From positions 1 through 21,802 of the forward strand of contig JADJDQ010000022.1 of NCBI GenBank assembly GCA_016702605.1: 21,802 nt of DNA, in the 5' to 3' direction. The position numbers and the translations under genes were made by a program. Shown here piece by piece: positions 12,862-19,303 of this stretch. The stretch comes from Candidatus Intricatilinea gracilis (GTDB taxonomy: Bacteria > Pseudomonadota > Gammaproteobacteria > Burkholderiales > Burkholderiaceae_C). Position 1 is the first letter of the stretch; each line of letters starts with the position of its first letter. The notes beneath the pieces are model-generated. The model was not told the DNA's origin. It searched no databases and saw only the letters and a list, made by a program, of their open reading frames with translations.

Positions 12862-13196
12862 GGCGCGTAATCATTGAGAGCCCCTACGCGGGCGACGTCG
12901 AGCGGAACCTGCGCTACCTCCGGGCATGCTTGCGCGACAGCTTGTTGCGCGGCGAGGCCCCGTTCGCGAGCCACGGTCTGTACACCCAGCCAGGCGTGCT
13001 GGATGACCACGACCCGGAGCAGCGGCGCCTGGGGATCGAGGCTGGGTTCGCGTGGTGGTGGGGAACTGAAGCGGTCGTTTTCTACGAGGACCTTGGCTGG
13101 TCGCCAGGTATGAAGGTCGCGCTCGAGTTGGCGGCGAAACGCTGCGAAGACACCGAGGTTCGGTGCATCGGCAGGAGGTGGGAAGATGGCGCGTGA
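12858..13196 (+). CDS. DUF7768-like, nucleoside deoxyribosyltransferase-related fold
   Basis: This 112-residue protein starts at ATG 12858 (ATGA overlap). VIIESPYAGDVERNLRYLRA, LLRGEAPFASHGLYTQ, DPEQRRLGIEAG and VVFYEDLGWSPGM are the typical blocks of DUF7768, a small Rossmann-like family distantly related to nucleoside 2-deoxyribosyltransferase/DUF4406 proteins. Members occur in phages; the biochemical activity is not established to my knowledge, but a nucleotide or nucleoside ligand is likely. The SLOG-family gene lies two genes downstream, which may reflect a joint nucleotide-related role. Confidence 0.75.
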   Translation: MRRVIIESPYAGDVERNLRYLRACLRDSLLRGEAPFASHGLYTQPGVLDDHDPEQRRLGIEAGFAWWWGTEAVVFYEDLGWSPGMKVALELAAKRCEDTEVRCIGRRWEDGA

Positions 13197-13632
13197 GGTG
13201 AAGACGAGCGGCCGCACGATATACCTCCCGGACCGCGACGAGTGGGAGCTATGCGACTCGCCTGCGACACCTGAGAGGGTGGCGGAGGACATCGATAGGG
13301 CCCGGCCTGGGCTGGTGTCTCCCTCGCCGCGCAGGTGCGGCCATTGCATTCACCCCGCGCACCACGGCATGTGCACCGGCCGCAACGGAGGCACAGCGCA
13401 TCCGTGCCCGTGCTTCCACAGTTCCGGCGGCCTTGAAGCGCCGACCGAGTCTGCTCCACGCGCGGGGCCCTACGCGCTCGCGGTCGAGGTGTCTGGGGTG
13501 GTGAAGCACGAGCTCCGGTGCACCGGCTGCGGGGAGCCGCAGAAAGAGGTCCCTGTGGCGCAACAGATAAACAGCCGGCACCACTTCGTCGCGCAGCCTG
13601 GAGGCTGGCGCAAGTGCGGGGAGTGGCGGTGA
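13186..13632 (+). CDS. Cys/His-rich hypothetical protein
   Basis: This 148-residue protein starts at ATG 13186 after an AGGAGG element; it overlaps the previous gene by 11 bases. The middle (CGHCIHPAHHGMC then HPCPCFH, about residues 51-77) and a later ELRCTGCGE pair could bind two or more zinc ions. The N-terminal part (TSGRTIYLPDRDEWELCDS) is polar. The arrangement resembles small phage zinc-binding proteins but I recognise no family. Its stop overlaps GTG 13629 as GTGA. Confidence 0.6.
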   Translation: MAREVKTSGRTIYLPDRDEWELCDSPATPERVAEDIDRARPGLVSPSPRRCGHCIHPAHHGMCTGRNGGTAHPCPCFHSSGGLEAPTESAPRAGPYALAVEVSGVVKHELRCTGCGEPQKEVPVAQQINSRHHFVAQPGGWRKCGEWR

Positions 13633-13994
13633 TCGTCGTCGTCACCGGCGGGCGCGATTACCGAGCATTTCATCTGCTGTCAGCGGAACTCGACGCCATC
13701 AACAATAATGATGGGATTCAGTGGCTTATTCACGGCTCGGCCAATGGGGCGGATAGACTTGCTGGGCAATGGGCGGGGCTGAATGATGTGGACGAGATAC
13801 GAATGCCGGCTCGGTGGGTCGAGGGTCGCTCCGCAGGTCCTCGACGTAACCGGAGGATGCTGAAGTTCGCGTCCGAGATCACCGCGCCCGGCGAGCGCCT
13901 GCTGCTCCTCGCCTTCCCGGGCGGGCCCGGCACCGCGTCGTGCATCCGCGAGGCCGAGCGGATAGGCATCGAGATCCGCCGGGTGGACAGGTGA
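13629..13994 (+). CDS. SLOG-family (YspA cpYpsA-related) nucleotide-binding protein
   Basis: This 121-residue protein starts at GTG 13629 (GTGA overlap). VVVTGGRDY (residues 3-11), LIHGSANGADRLAG (33-46), AGPRRNRRML (69-78) and LLLLAFPGGPGTASCIREAE (91-110) are the hallmarks of the SLOG/DUF2493 Rossmann fold, which binds nucleotides or nucleotide-derived signals. Relatives include DprA, LOG cytokinin hydrolases and signalling proteins of bacterial defence. In phages the role is not settled; it could process or sequester a host nucleotide. Complete and confidently assigned to the superfamily. Confidence 0.82.
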   Translation: MIVVVTGGRDYRAFHLLSAELDAINNNDGIQWLIHGSANGADRLAGQWAGLNDVDEIRMPARWVEGRSAGPRRNRRMLKFASEITAPGERLLLLAFPGGPGTASCIREAERIGIEIRRVDR

Positions 13995-14024
13995 CGGGCC
14001 TTGGTGTCAACATCAAGAGGAAAA

Positions 14025-15236
14025 ATGAAGCACGTCGAGCAGCACTATGAGGTCGTCGCGATCGATTCCATCCGCCACCACCCGAGGAACGCCAAGCGGG
14101 GTGACGTCGGCCGGATCCGAGAGTCGGTGCGCGGGAACGGGTTCTACGGCGCTGTCGTCGTCCAGACGTCCACCCGCCAGATCTTGGTGGGCAACCACCG
14201 CTTCGATGCGGCCAAGGCCGAGGGGGCCGAAAGCCTGCCCGTAATCTGGGCCGACGTGGACGACGCCACCGCCACCAAGATCATGCTGGCCGACAACCGG
14301 ACGGGGGAGCTCGGGACCTACGACGACCACGCGCTCCTCTCCCTGCTGCTCGAGATTCCGCGCCATGAGATCACGGAGACCGGTTACGACATCGACGAGC
14401 TAGACGAGCTCATCCGCAAGGTGAACGTCTCCACGGACACCGAGGAGACCCAGGACGCCGACGAGGCCCCGGATGTGCCGCCGGACCCGGTCTCGAAGGC
14501 GGGCGAGGTCTACCAGCTCGGTCCGCACCGGCTCATCTGCGGGGACTCCACGCTGCCCGAGACCTGGTCCACGCTCATGGCCGGCCAGGTGGCCGAGATG
14601 CTCTGGTGCGACCCGCCCTACGGCGTGAAGTACGAGGGCAAAACCAAGGATAAGCTCAAGATCCAGAACGACGACCTACCCCCGGACCAGCTCGGCCTCT
14701 TCATCCGCGCTGCGCTCGACGCCGCCTGCGGTGTCTTGAAGCCGGGCGGATCTATGTATGTGGCTGGCCCAGGCGGACCCCTGGGGGTCGAGTTCAAGAG
14801 GGCCATGATCGAGATGGGGGTCCTTCGTCAGGAACTCCAGTGGGTGAAGGACGTCTTCGTGATGGGCCGGAGCGACTACCACTATCGCCACGAGCCCATC
14901 TTCTACGGGTGGAAGGTCGGCGCCTCCCACCGCTGGTACGGTGGCCGGGCCCAAGACTCGATCCTGAACTGCCCCCGCCCCCACCGCTCCAAGGTCCACC
15001 CGACCATGAAGCCAACGGCGCTGATCCGGCGCTGCATCGAGAACAACTCCAGGGTCGGGGAGATCGTGATCGACGGATTCGGTGGCAGCGGATCGACGCT
15101 CATCGCCTCCGCGCTCTGCGGCCGGGAGGCCCGCCTCGTCGAGCTCGACCCGGGCTACTGCGACGTCATCCGGGCCCGCTGGACCCGATGGGCGATCGCC
15201 CACCAGCAGGAGCCGGGGGATGGAGCAATCATCTGA
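14025..15236 (+). CDS. ParB-like domain plus DNA N6-adenine/N4-cytosine methyltransferase
   Basis: This 403-residue protein starts at ATG 14025 (AGAGG 4 bases upstream; TTG 14001 is an alternative). Residues 1-110 form a ParB/Sulfiredoxin-like domain (SIRHHPRNAKRGDVGRI, ILVGNHRFDAAK, ADNRTGE). The methylase follows: catalytic DPPY at 196-199, HPTMKP at 325-330, AdoMet-binding DGFGGSGST at 350-358 and ELDPGYCD at 373-380. The catalytic motif precedes the AdoMet motif, the beta-class order, giving N6-adenine or N4-cytosine methylation. No restriction enzyme is adjacent, so protection from host restriction or a packaging/replication mark is more likely than a phage R-M system. Confidence 0.88.
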   Translation: MKHVEQHYEVVAIDSIRHHPRNAKRGDVGRIRESVRGNGFYGAVVVQTSTRQILVGNHRFDAAKAEGAESLPVIWADVDDATATKIMLADNRTGELGTYDDHALLSLLLEIPRHEITETGYDIDELDELIRKVNVSTDTEETQDADEAPDVPPDPVSKAGEVYQLGPHRLICGDSTLPETWSTLMAGQVAEMLWCDPPYGVKYEGKTKDKLKIQNDDLPPDQLGLFIRAALDAACGVLKPGGSMYVAGPGGPLGVEFKRAMIEMGVLRQELQWVKDVFVMGRSDYHYRHEPIFYGWKVGASHRWYGGRAQDSILNCPRPHRSKVHPTMKPTALIRRCIENNSRVGEIVIDGFGGSGSTLIASALCGREARLVELDPGYCDVIRARWTRWAIAHQQEPGDGAII

Positions 15237-15667
15237 TGGCTGGCCGCAAGTCGAAGCTCACCCATGAGGTCGAGAAGATCATCCTCGAGACCCTCCGCAT
15301 CGGCGCGACCTTCGAGGCTGCTGCGGGCCGAGCTGGCGTCTCCGTCTCCGCGATCAACGAGTGGCGCCGACGTGGTCATGACAAACACAGTCGCAAGTCA
15401 TCGAAAACATTACAAGCATTCGCACTAGCAGTAGATCGCGCGCTCGCGGATGCTGAGACGTCGCTCGTCGGGACCGTGCGAAAGGCGTCGTCGTCCCAGT
15501 GGCAAGCGGCCGCCTGGCTGCTCGAGCGAAGGTGGGCTGGGCAGTACTCGGTCCGCGCGAGGCTCGATGTCGACGCCACCGTGACCCAGAGACCGCCGCG
15601 TGAGGAGATGGAAGCCGAGCTCGCCAAGATCCGCGAGCGCTTGAAGGGCGATGCGGTCCCTCGCTGA
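15236..15667 (+). CDS. terS: Terminase small subunit
   Basis: This 143-residue protein starts at ATG 15236, overlapping the methylase stop as TGATG. The N terminus has a helix-turn-helix (TFEAAAGRAGVSVSAINEWRR), followed by a helical oligomerisation region (LADAETSLVGTVRKASSSQ) and a charged C terminus (EEMEAELAKIRERL). Small terminase subunits bind the phage packaging site and load the large subunit onto DNA. Position right before the large subunit, with a 17-base overlap, is standard. Sequence-level identity to a named phage type is not possible from reading alone. Confidence 0.8.
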   Translation: MAGRKSKLTHEVEKIILETLRIGATFEAAAGRAGVSVSAINEWRRRGHDKHSRKSSKTLQAFALAVDRALADAETSLVGTVRKASSSQWQAAAWLLERRWAGQYSVRARLDVDATVTQRPPREEMEAELAKIRERLKGDAVPR

Positions 15668-16982
15668 AGAGCTTGCGCTTGCCTCGCCCGAGGCGCGTGC
15701 TCGGGCGCTCGATGGCCTGAGCGACGACCGGATTCGCCACCTCCTCACCGACTGGCACTTCCTTCGCCGGCCTGACCAGGCGCTGCCCAAAGGCCCATGG
15801 CGCACCGTGCTTGTGATGGCGGGCCGCGGGTGGGGCAAGAGCCGCTTCGGCGCCGAGTCCATCAACGAGCTGGTGGCAGAGCACGACTACGGCCGCATCG
15901 GGCTCATCGGTCGAACCGCCGCAGACGTTCGCGACGTCATGATTCACGGCTCTTCTGGGCTGCTCAACGCGGGCCCGCCCGAGTACCGACCGAAGCACTT
16001 CCCGAGCAAGCGCCTCCTCCGCTGGCCGAACGGCGCCGAGGCGCTGACCTTCTCCGCCGACAAGACGGACCAGCTCCGCGGCCCGCAGTACGACCTCGTG
16101 TGGGGGGACGAGGTGGCGACCTGGCGATCGCGGGACGTCTGGGACCAGATCTCGTTCGGCCTCCGCATCCCGCATCCGATGGGCGCGCGCGCCATCCTGA
16201 CCACGACTCCGCGCCCCAAGCAGTGGCTGCGGGCCATCATGCAGGACCCGGGGACCGTCACCATCCGCGGACGCACGATGGACAACGTGGCGAACTTGGA
16301 CTCGGAGCAGGTGAGGAAGCTCCTGTTGCGCTATCAGGGCACGACCATCGGCAGGCAGGAGCTCGAGGGCGAGCTCTTCGACGAAGCTCCTGGCGCGCGG
16401 TGGAAGCGGTCTACGCTCGAGGAGCACCGCCGTCTCGACGTCATCCCGATGGGCCTACGGGAGCGCTGGGTGCTCGGCCAGGCGGACGATGCGCTGAGAG
16501 ACGAGACCGCCGCCGCTGTGATCTCGAGCCTGAGGCTGGTGCGCATCGTCGTCGCAGTGGACCCCGCGGTGAGCTCGGAGGAGGACTCAGACGAGACGGG
16601 CATCGTGGTGATGGGCATCGACCGGGAGCGGCACCTCTGGCTGCTGGACGACGTCTCCGGGCGCTACAGCCCGAACGCCTGGGCGCAGCAGGCGGTCACC
16701 AGCTTCCGCCGGTGGAAGTCCGATCGCATCGTGGCGGAGAAGAACCAAGGCGGCGCGATGGTCGAGTCCACCATCCGCCAGGCCGATCGAGATGTACCGA
16801 TCACGCTGGTGTCCGCGAGCCGAGGCAAGGAGGTCCGGGCAGATCCCATCGCTGCGGTCTACGAGCAGGGGCGCGCCCATCACATCCGGGTGTTCAGCGA
16901 CCTCGAGGACCAGCTTTGTGGATGGGAGCCGGGCGACCCGATTCCCCGACCGGCTCGATGCGCTAGTGTGGGCCGGGACTGA
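15651..16982 (+). CDS. terL: Terminase large subunit, C terminus frameshifted
   Basis: The DNA-packaging motor: ATPase and nuclease in one protein. As read it has 443 residues. Walker A AGRGWGKSR (57-65), Walker B YDLVWGDE (147-154), coupling motif TTTP (184-187), and RNase H-like nuclease residues D304 (VAVDPAV) and E363 (VAEKNQGG) are present. The C terminus then goes wrong: GDPIPRPARCASVGRD replaces the expected PDRLDALVWAGTELLG, which exists in the next frame right after the C run 16944-16947. The shift removes the last conserved Asp of the nuclease. A second shift near 16990 would return to a frame ending in LYQDSWLDLDGR at 17060. Confidence 0.92.
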   Translation: MRSLAEELALASPEARARALDGLSDDRIRHLLTDWHFLRRPDQALPKGPWRTVLVMAGRGWGKSRFGAESINELVAEHDYGRIGLIGRTAADVRDVMIHGSSGLLNAGPPEYRPKHFPSKRLLRWPNGAEALTFSADKTDQLRGPQYDLVWGDEVATWRSRDVWDQISFGLRIPHPMGARAILTTTPRPKQWLRAIMQDPGTVTIRGRTMDNVANLDSEQVRKLLLRYQGTTIGRQELEGELFDEAPGARWKRSTLEEHRRLDVIPMGLRERWVLGQADDALRDETAAAVISSLRLVRIVVAVDPAVSSEEDSDETGIVVMGIDRERHLWLLDDVSGRYSPNAWAQQAVTSFRRWKSDRIVAEKNQGGAMVESTIRQADRDVPITLVSASRGKEVRADPIAAVYEQGRAHHIRVFSDLEDQLCGWEPGDPIPRPARCASVGRD

Positions 16983-17040
16983 GTTGCTGGGCTCCGAGCA
17001 TTTGAGGTGCCGAGCCCAACGCTCTACCAAGACAGCTGGC

Positions 17041-17076
17041 TTGACCTGGACGGAAGATGAAGGAGGACGAGCGATG
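17041..17076 (+). repeat. Left copy of a 36-base direct repeat with ribosome binding site
   Basis: TTGACCTGGACGGAAGATGA and the following AGGAGGACGAGCG-ATG match the right copy at 34 of 36 positions. It contains the codons for LDLDGR-stop (TGA 17058-17060), a perfect AAGGAGG (17060-17066) and ATG 17074. The offset to the other copy is 582 bases. Confidence 0.9.
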
Positions 17077-17418
17077 ACCAAGAGACTTGAAATGCTTGCT
17101 GCCCGAAGAGAGCAGAAAAAAGAACCGCAGACTCGCGAGTGGGACGCGGTTTATCAGTGTCTGTGGACAACGATAGTCGTGGCGGTATGGCCCGAATCTC
17201 GTCTAGGTCGAGTTTCTACGGGCCTACCGGCAGTATTGGAAGAGCGATACGTGAAGCGCTGGACCCATCGCGCGCCCCCAAGACGCTGCGCAACGAGGTT
17301 TATCAAAGCCCCCAATCCGCGCATGCACAGATGCAGACACCAGACCAACCAGGTCGGTGGAGGCGTAAAAGTCGACCAGGCCCCCCAATCCATCAAGGCA
17401 TCACAAGCGAATTCGTAG
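17074..17418 (+). CDS. N-terminal part of the cassette gene, frame uncertain
   Basis: ATG 17074 has an ideal ribosome binding site (AAGGAGG, 7-base spacing), provided by the direct repeat. The first ~30 residues (MTKRLEMLAARREQKKEPQT, then REWDAVYQ) read well. After about base 17155 the frame becomes rich in Arg, Cys, His and Pro and looks like a shadow, while the frame of the next entry becomes convincing. The likely original gene runs from 17074 to 17642 (about 189 residues) with one frameshift near 17155. As it stands the frame encodes 114 residues of unknown function. Confidence 0.35.
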   Translation: MTKRLEMLAARREQKKEPQTREWDAVYQCLWTTIVVAVWPESRLGRVSTGLPAVLEERYVKRWTHRAPPRRCATRFIKAPNPRMHRCRHQTNQVGGGVKVDQAPQSIKASQANS

Positions 17419-17642
17419 CCGACGATCGGAGCAAAGAACAGAAGGCAGAGGAATTCCTGCGAATGTATCTGGTCCGCAGGCCTGGGATGGCGTGGAGAGA
17501 TATGCTGTCTTGGTCGAAGATAGTCGCGGCCGGTCGCGCAGAGGGACTAAGTGAGGCTGTTTTGGTCCGAGGAAGAATGGCCCTTGGCGCAAAGTACGAC
17601 TCCGTTTCACAGAAGTGGAGCATTGATCTGGACGGAAGATGA
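17187..17642 (+). CDS. Hypothetical protein with C-terminal winged-helix-like segment
   Basis: From ATG 17187 the product has 151 residues and no strong ribosome binding site, which suggests the true N terminus lies at 17074 in another frame. The C-terminal half (DRSKEQKAEEFLRMYLVRRP, then WSKIVAAGRAEGLSEAVLVR and ALGAKYDSVSQKWSI) resembles the small winged-helix domain at the end of many phage primase/helicase-type proteins, where it may bind DNA. The gene lies exactly between two direct repeats and its DNA is visibly more AT-rich than its neighbours, as expected for an inserted cargo gene. Last residues DLDGR come from the repeat. Confidence 0.55.
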   Translation: MARISSRSSFYGPTGSIGRAIREALDPSRAPKTLRNEVYQSPQSAHAQMQTPDQPGRWRRKSRPGPPIHQGITSEFVADDRSKEQKAEEFLRMYLVRRPGMAWRDMLSWSKIVAAGRAEGLSEAVLVRGRMALGAKYDSVSQKWSIDLDGR

Positions 17643-17658
17643 AGGAGGACGAACGATG
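17623..17658 (+). repeat. Right copy of the 36-base direct repeat
   Basis: TTGATCTGGACGGAAGATGA followed by AGGAGGACGAACG-ATG; differs from the left copy at two positions. It supplies the stop (TGA 17640-17642) of the cassette gene and the AAGGAGG and ATG (17656) of the next gene. Recombination between the copies would delete exactly one 582-base unit and leave the junction intact. Confidence 0.9.
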
Positions 17659-17775
17659 GCTACCTATAGTGTGAAGGTCGACCGCGAACCGGCTACCGGC
17701 TACGAGCCGCCACCGCGTCGACAGGTGCTGCTGGACGACCCGACGGGCGATGACATCGCGGGGGATGCGCCATGA
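17656..17775 (+). CDS. Short hypothetical protein
   Basis: A 39-residue protein starts at ATG 17656 after a strong AAGGAGG. It reads MATYSVKVDREPATGYEPPP, then RRQVLLDDPTGDDIAGDAP: Pro-rich, acidic at the end and without predicted helices. Its stop overlaps the next ATG. Function unknown. Confidence 0.5.
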   Translation: MATYSVKVDREPATGYEPPPRRQVLLDDPTGDDIAGDAP

Positions 17776-17987
17776 GCGGGCTCATTACACCCGCCGACCG
17801 GATCATCGCTGCGATCGAGATCGCCGTGAAGCATGGCGGCCACGATGGCGAGCACCACAAAGCTTGGGTGATCGATCAGATGGTTCGCGCTCTGGCCGGG
17901 GACCGGTACGATGAACTCGTGCGCGCCGCGTGCATGGGCGTGGATGGCCCAGAGACCTACCGATGGGACGTTGGGATCGCGCCATGA
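17772..17987 (+). CDS. Conserved small phage protein (YDELV...DGPETYRWDVGIAP type)
   Basis: This 71-residue protein starts at ATG 17772 (ATGA overlap). Two helices (TPADRIIAAIEIAVKHGG, then HKAWVIDQMVRALAGDRY) lead to DELVRAACMGVDGPETYRWD-VGIAP. This C-terminal pattern is one I recognise from small phage proteins often located near replication or structural genes; function is unknown. Coupled to genes on both sides. Confidence 0.65.
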   Translation: MSGLITPADRIIAAIEIAVKHGGHDGEHHKAWVIDQMVRALAGDRYDELVRAACMGVDGPETYRWDVGIAP

Positions 17988-18067
17988 TTGATACGATGGC
18001 GTTGGCGAAGAAGATCGCGCGAGTGGCGAATAGCATCGAGGCTGGATTTCACCGGGTAATGCGGTGA
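17984..18067 (+). CDS. 27-residue helical peptide
   Basis: A short frame from ATG 17984 (ATGA overlap) to TGA 18065-18067, itself overlapped by GTG 18064. It reads MIDTMALAKKIARVANSIEA then GFHRVMR, a single amphipathic basic helix. Only the double start/stop overlap supports it. Confidence 0.4.
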   Translation: MIDTMALAKKIARVANSIEAGFHRVMR

Positions 18068-18381
18068 GGCATCCCAAAAGGAAGCGCATACGAAAGAAGC
18101 ACGCCAAGGCCAGAGTGCGCAGGTGGATGAGAGACTTTGCGGAGGTCGTCATGGACGAGGCCGTGCAGAGACTACTTACACGCCTCGTATGCCCTAGCGC
18201 AGTAGACGGCGATGGGCGTGCGAGCGGCCTGGTTGGGCGGGGCGTCGCTCGGGCAGAAGAGATCGTCAGCCCCACACTGGGCGTCGAGAGCGCCCATGCA
18301 CACACGGTAGATCTCGGCGCACCGGTCGTCGGCGGGCGCGGGGCCGCAGCCAAGGAAGAAGGAGCCGGCGAGGATGAGTAG
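18064..18381 (+). CDS. Basic small protein, C terminus doubtful
   Basis: From GTG 18064 (GTGA overlap) the first ~38 residues are strongly basic and helical (MRHPKRKRIRKKHAKARVRR, then WMRDFAEVVMDEAVQRLL), like a small nucleic-acid-binding protein. From about base 18172 to its stop at 18381 it runs antisense to a lipoprotein gene with much better coding character, and reads as Gly/Ala/Val-rich low complexity. The N terminus is probably real; the true 3' end may have been replaced when the minus-strand gene was inserted, or one base is wrong. Confidence 0.35.
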   Translation: MRHPKRKRIRKKHAKARVRRWMRDFAEVVMDEAVQRLLTRLVCPSAVDGDGRASGLVGRGVARAEEIVSPTLGVESAHAHTVDLGAPVVGGRGAAAKEEGAGEDE

Positions 18382-18393
18382 TGCGATGCGCAT
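18172..18393 (-). CDS. Cys-rich lipoprotein on the opposite strand
   Basis: On the minus strand ATG at 18393 opens a 73-residue protein with a lipoprotein signal: MRIALLILAGSFFLGC, lipobox FLGC with the lipidated Cys at 16. The mature part has six further Cys in three CX6C pairs (25/32, 40/47, 65/72), which could form three disulfides. Codon third positions are almost all G or C, far better than the + strand frame over it. It is convergent with the small genes to its left and its start overlaps the minor head gene by 20 bases. Such isolated phage lipoproteins can be morons that block superinfection or be spanin outer subunits; neither is shown. No clear ribosome binding site. Confidence 0.6.
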   Translation of the reverse strand: MRIALLILAGSFFLGCGPAPADDRCAEIYRVCMGALDAQCGADDLFCPSDAPPNQAARTPIAVYCARAYEACK

Positions 18394-19303
18394 GATGAAG
18401 TCGAGGCCACGACCGAGACCGCGTCAATCGAGAGTGACCGCGGCGACCCGCACACGTGAGGCGCACGGCAAAGCACGTCTACCCGCGACCATTCTCGACC
18501 ACACCAGGCAGATCGAGCACGCCATGACGCCGATGGCGGCGGCGCTGGCGGCATGGGGCAAGCGGCTGGCTGCGTCCGAGCTGCGGCGCGCGGTGGCCGA
18601 CCCGCATCGATACGCTGGCGTGAAGAAGGCCGCGGACCTGTCGGGCCTGAGCGCGATCGACCGCGAGATCGCCACTATCCTGCTCCGCTTCGGCATGACG
18701 AGAGCGGCCGACGTGGCGAACCGGGCCGCTGGCGCCGTCATCTTCCCCGGCTCGATGTTGCGAGACGCCATCGCCGGCAAGCCCGTCAAGATCAAGGTCT
18801 TCGAGGAGATGCGCGACGGCATCGTCTCTCGAGCCCAAGACATCACCGCGCAGACCAAGGACCACATTCGCGAGCAGGTCCGCGGCATCATCACCGACAG
18901 CACCCAGCGAGAGAAGCCGCTCACGACCGGCGATATCATCCGGCGCATCGCCACCGAGATCGACCCCATCGACGACCCGGAGAGCCCGGACGCTGGGCGC
19001 AAGGTCGGCTTCTCGTGGGCTCGCGCCGAGCTCATCGCGCGCACCGAGCTGACTCAGGTGGAGAACACCGCGAGGGTGGCGGGCTTCGATACGACCGGTG
19101 TGGAGACGCTTGAGTAGGTGGCCTATTCCGATGGGCGCTCCGGGGATAGGCATCACGAAAGGATGGACGGAAAAACATGGCGAAGGGGCGACCGCATCAA
19201 AACACCGCTCGGCAACCGGCTCCTGTACCCGGGCGACCCGACAGCGCCGATCGAGGATGTCGCGCAGTGCAGGTGCACGGTAATCCCAGCCCGCCGCCGT
19301 TGA
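18374..19303 (+). pseudogene. Minor head (SPP1 gp7/Mu F-like) protein with in-frame amber codon
   Basis: The frame starts at ATG 18374 and encodes 247 residues to TAG at 19115-19117, then continues in the same frame for 62 codons to TGA 19301-19303. N-terminal TRQIEHAMTPMAAALAAWGK, central helices, SWARAELIARTELTQVENTA, and after the amber VAYSDGRSGDRHHERMDGKT then YPGDPTAPIEDVAQCRCTV are the order expected of phage head morphogenesis proteins. The family usually has Trp at the amber position (LE-W-VA), so TGG to TAG is a one-base change. Read-through would give about 309 residues; termination would lose the conserved CRC end. Suppressed stop, mutation or sequence error are all possible. Confidence 0.8.

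Noticed and set aside
14025..15236. Complete restriction-modification system
   Set aside because: No nuclease gene flanks the methylase; neighbours are a SLOG protein and terminase.
15354..16427. 357-residue open frame on the minus strand
   Set aside because: It is antisense to the TerS/TerL genes, which have complete catalytic motifs; Arg/Ala/Pro-rich composition is typical of shadows in GC-rich DNA.
17041..17046. TTGACC as a fourth promoter of the leaderless class
   Set aside because: No TA-rich hexamer lies 17 bases downstream, and the sequence is part of the direct repeat encoding LDLDGR, with a proper AAGGAGG instead.
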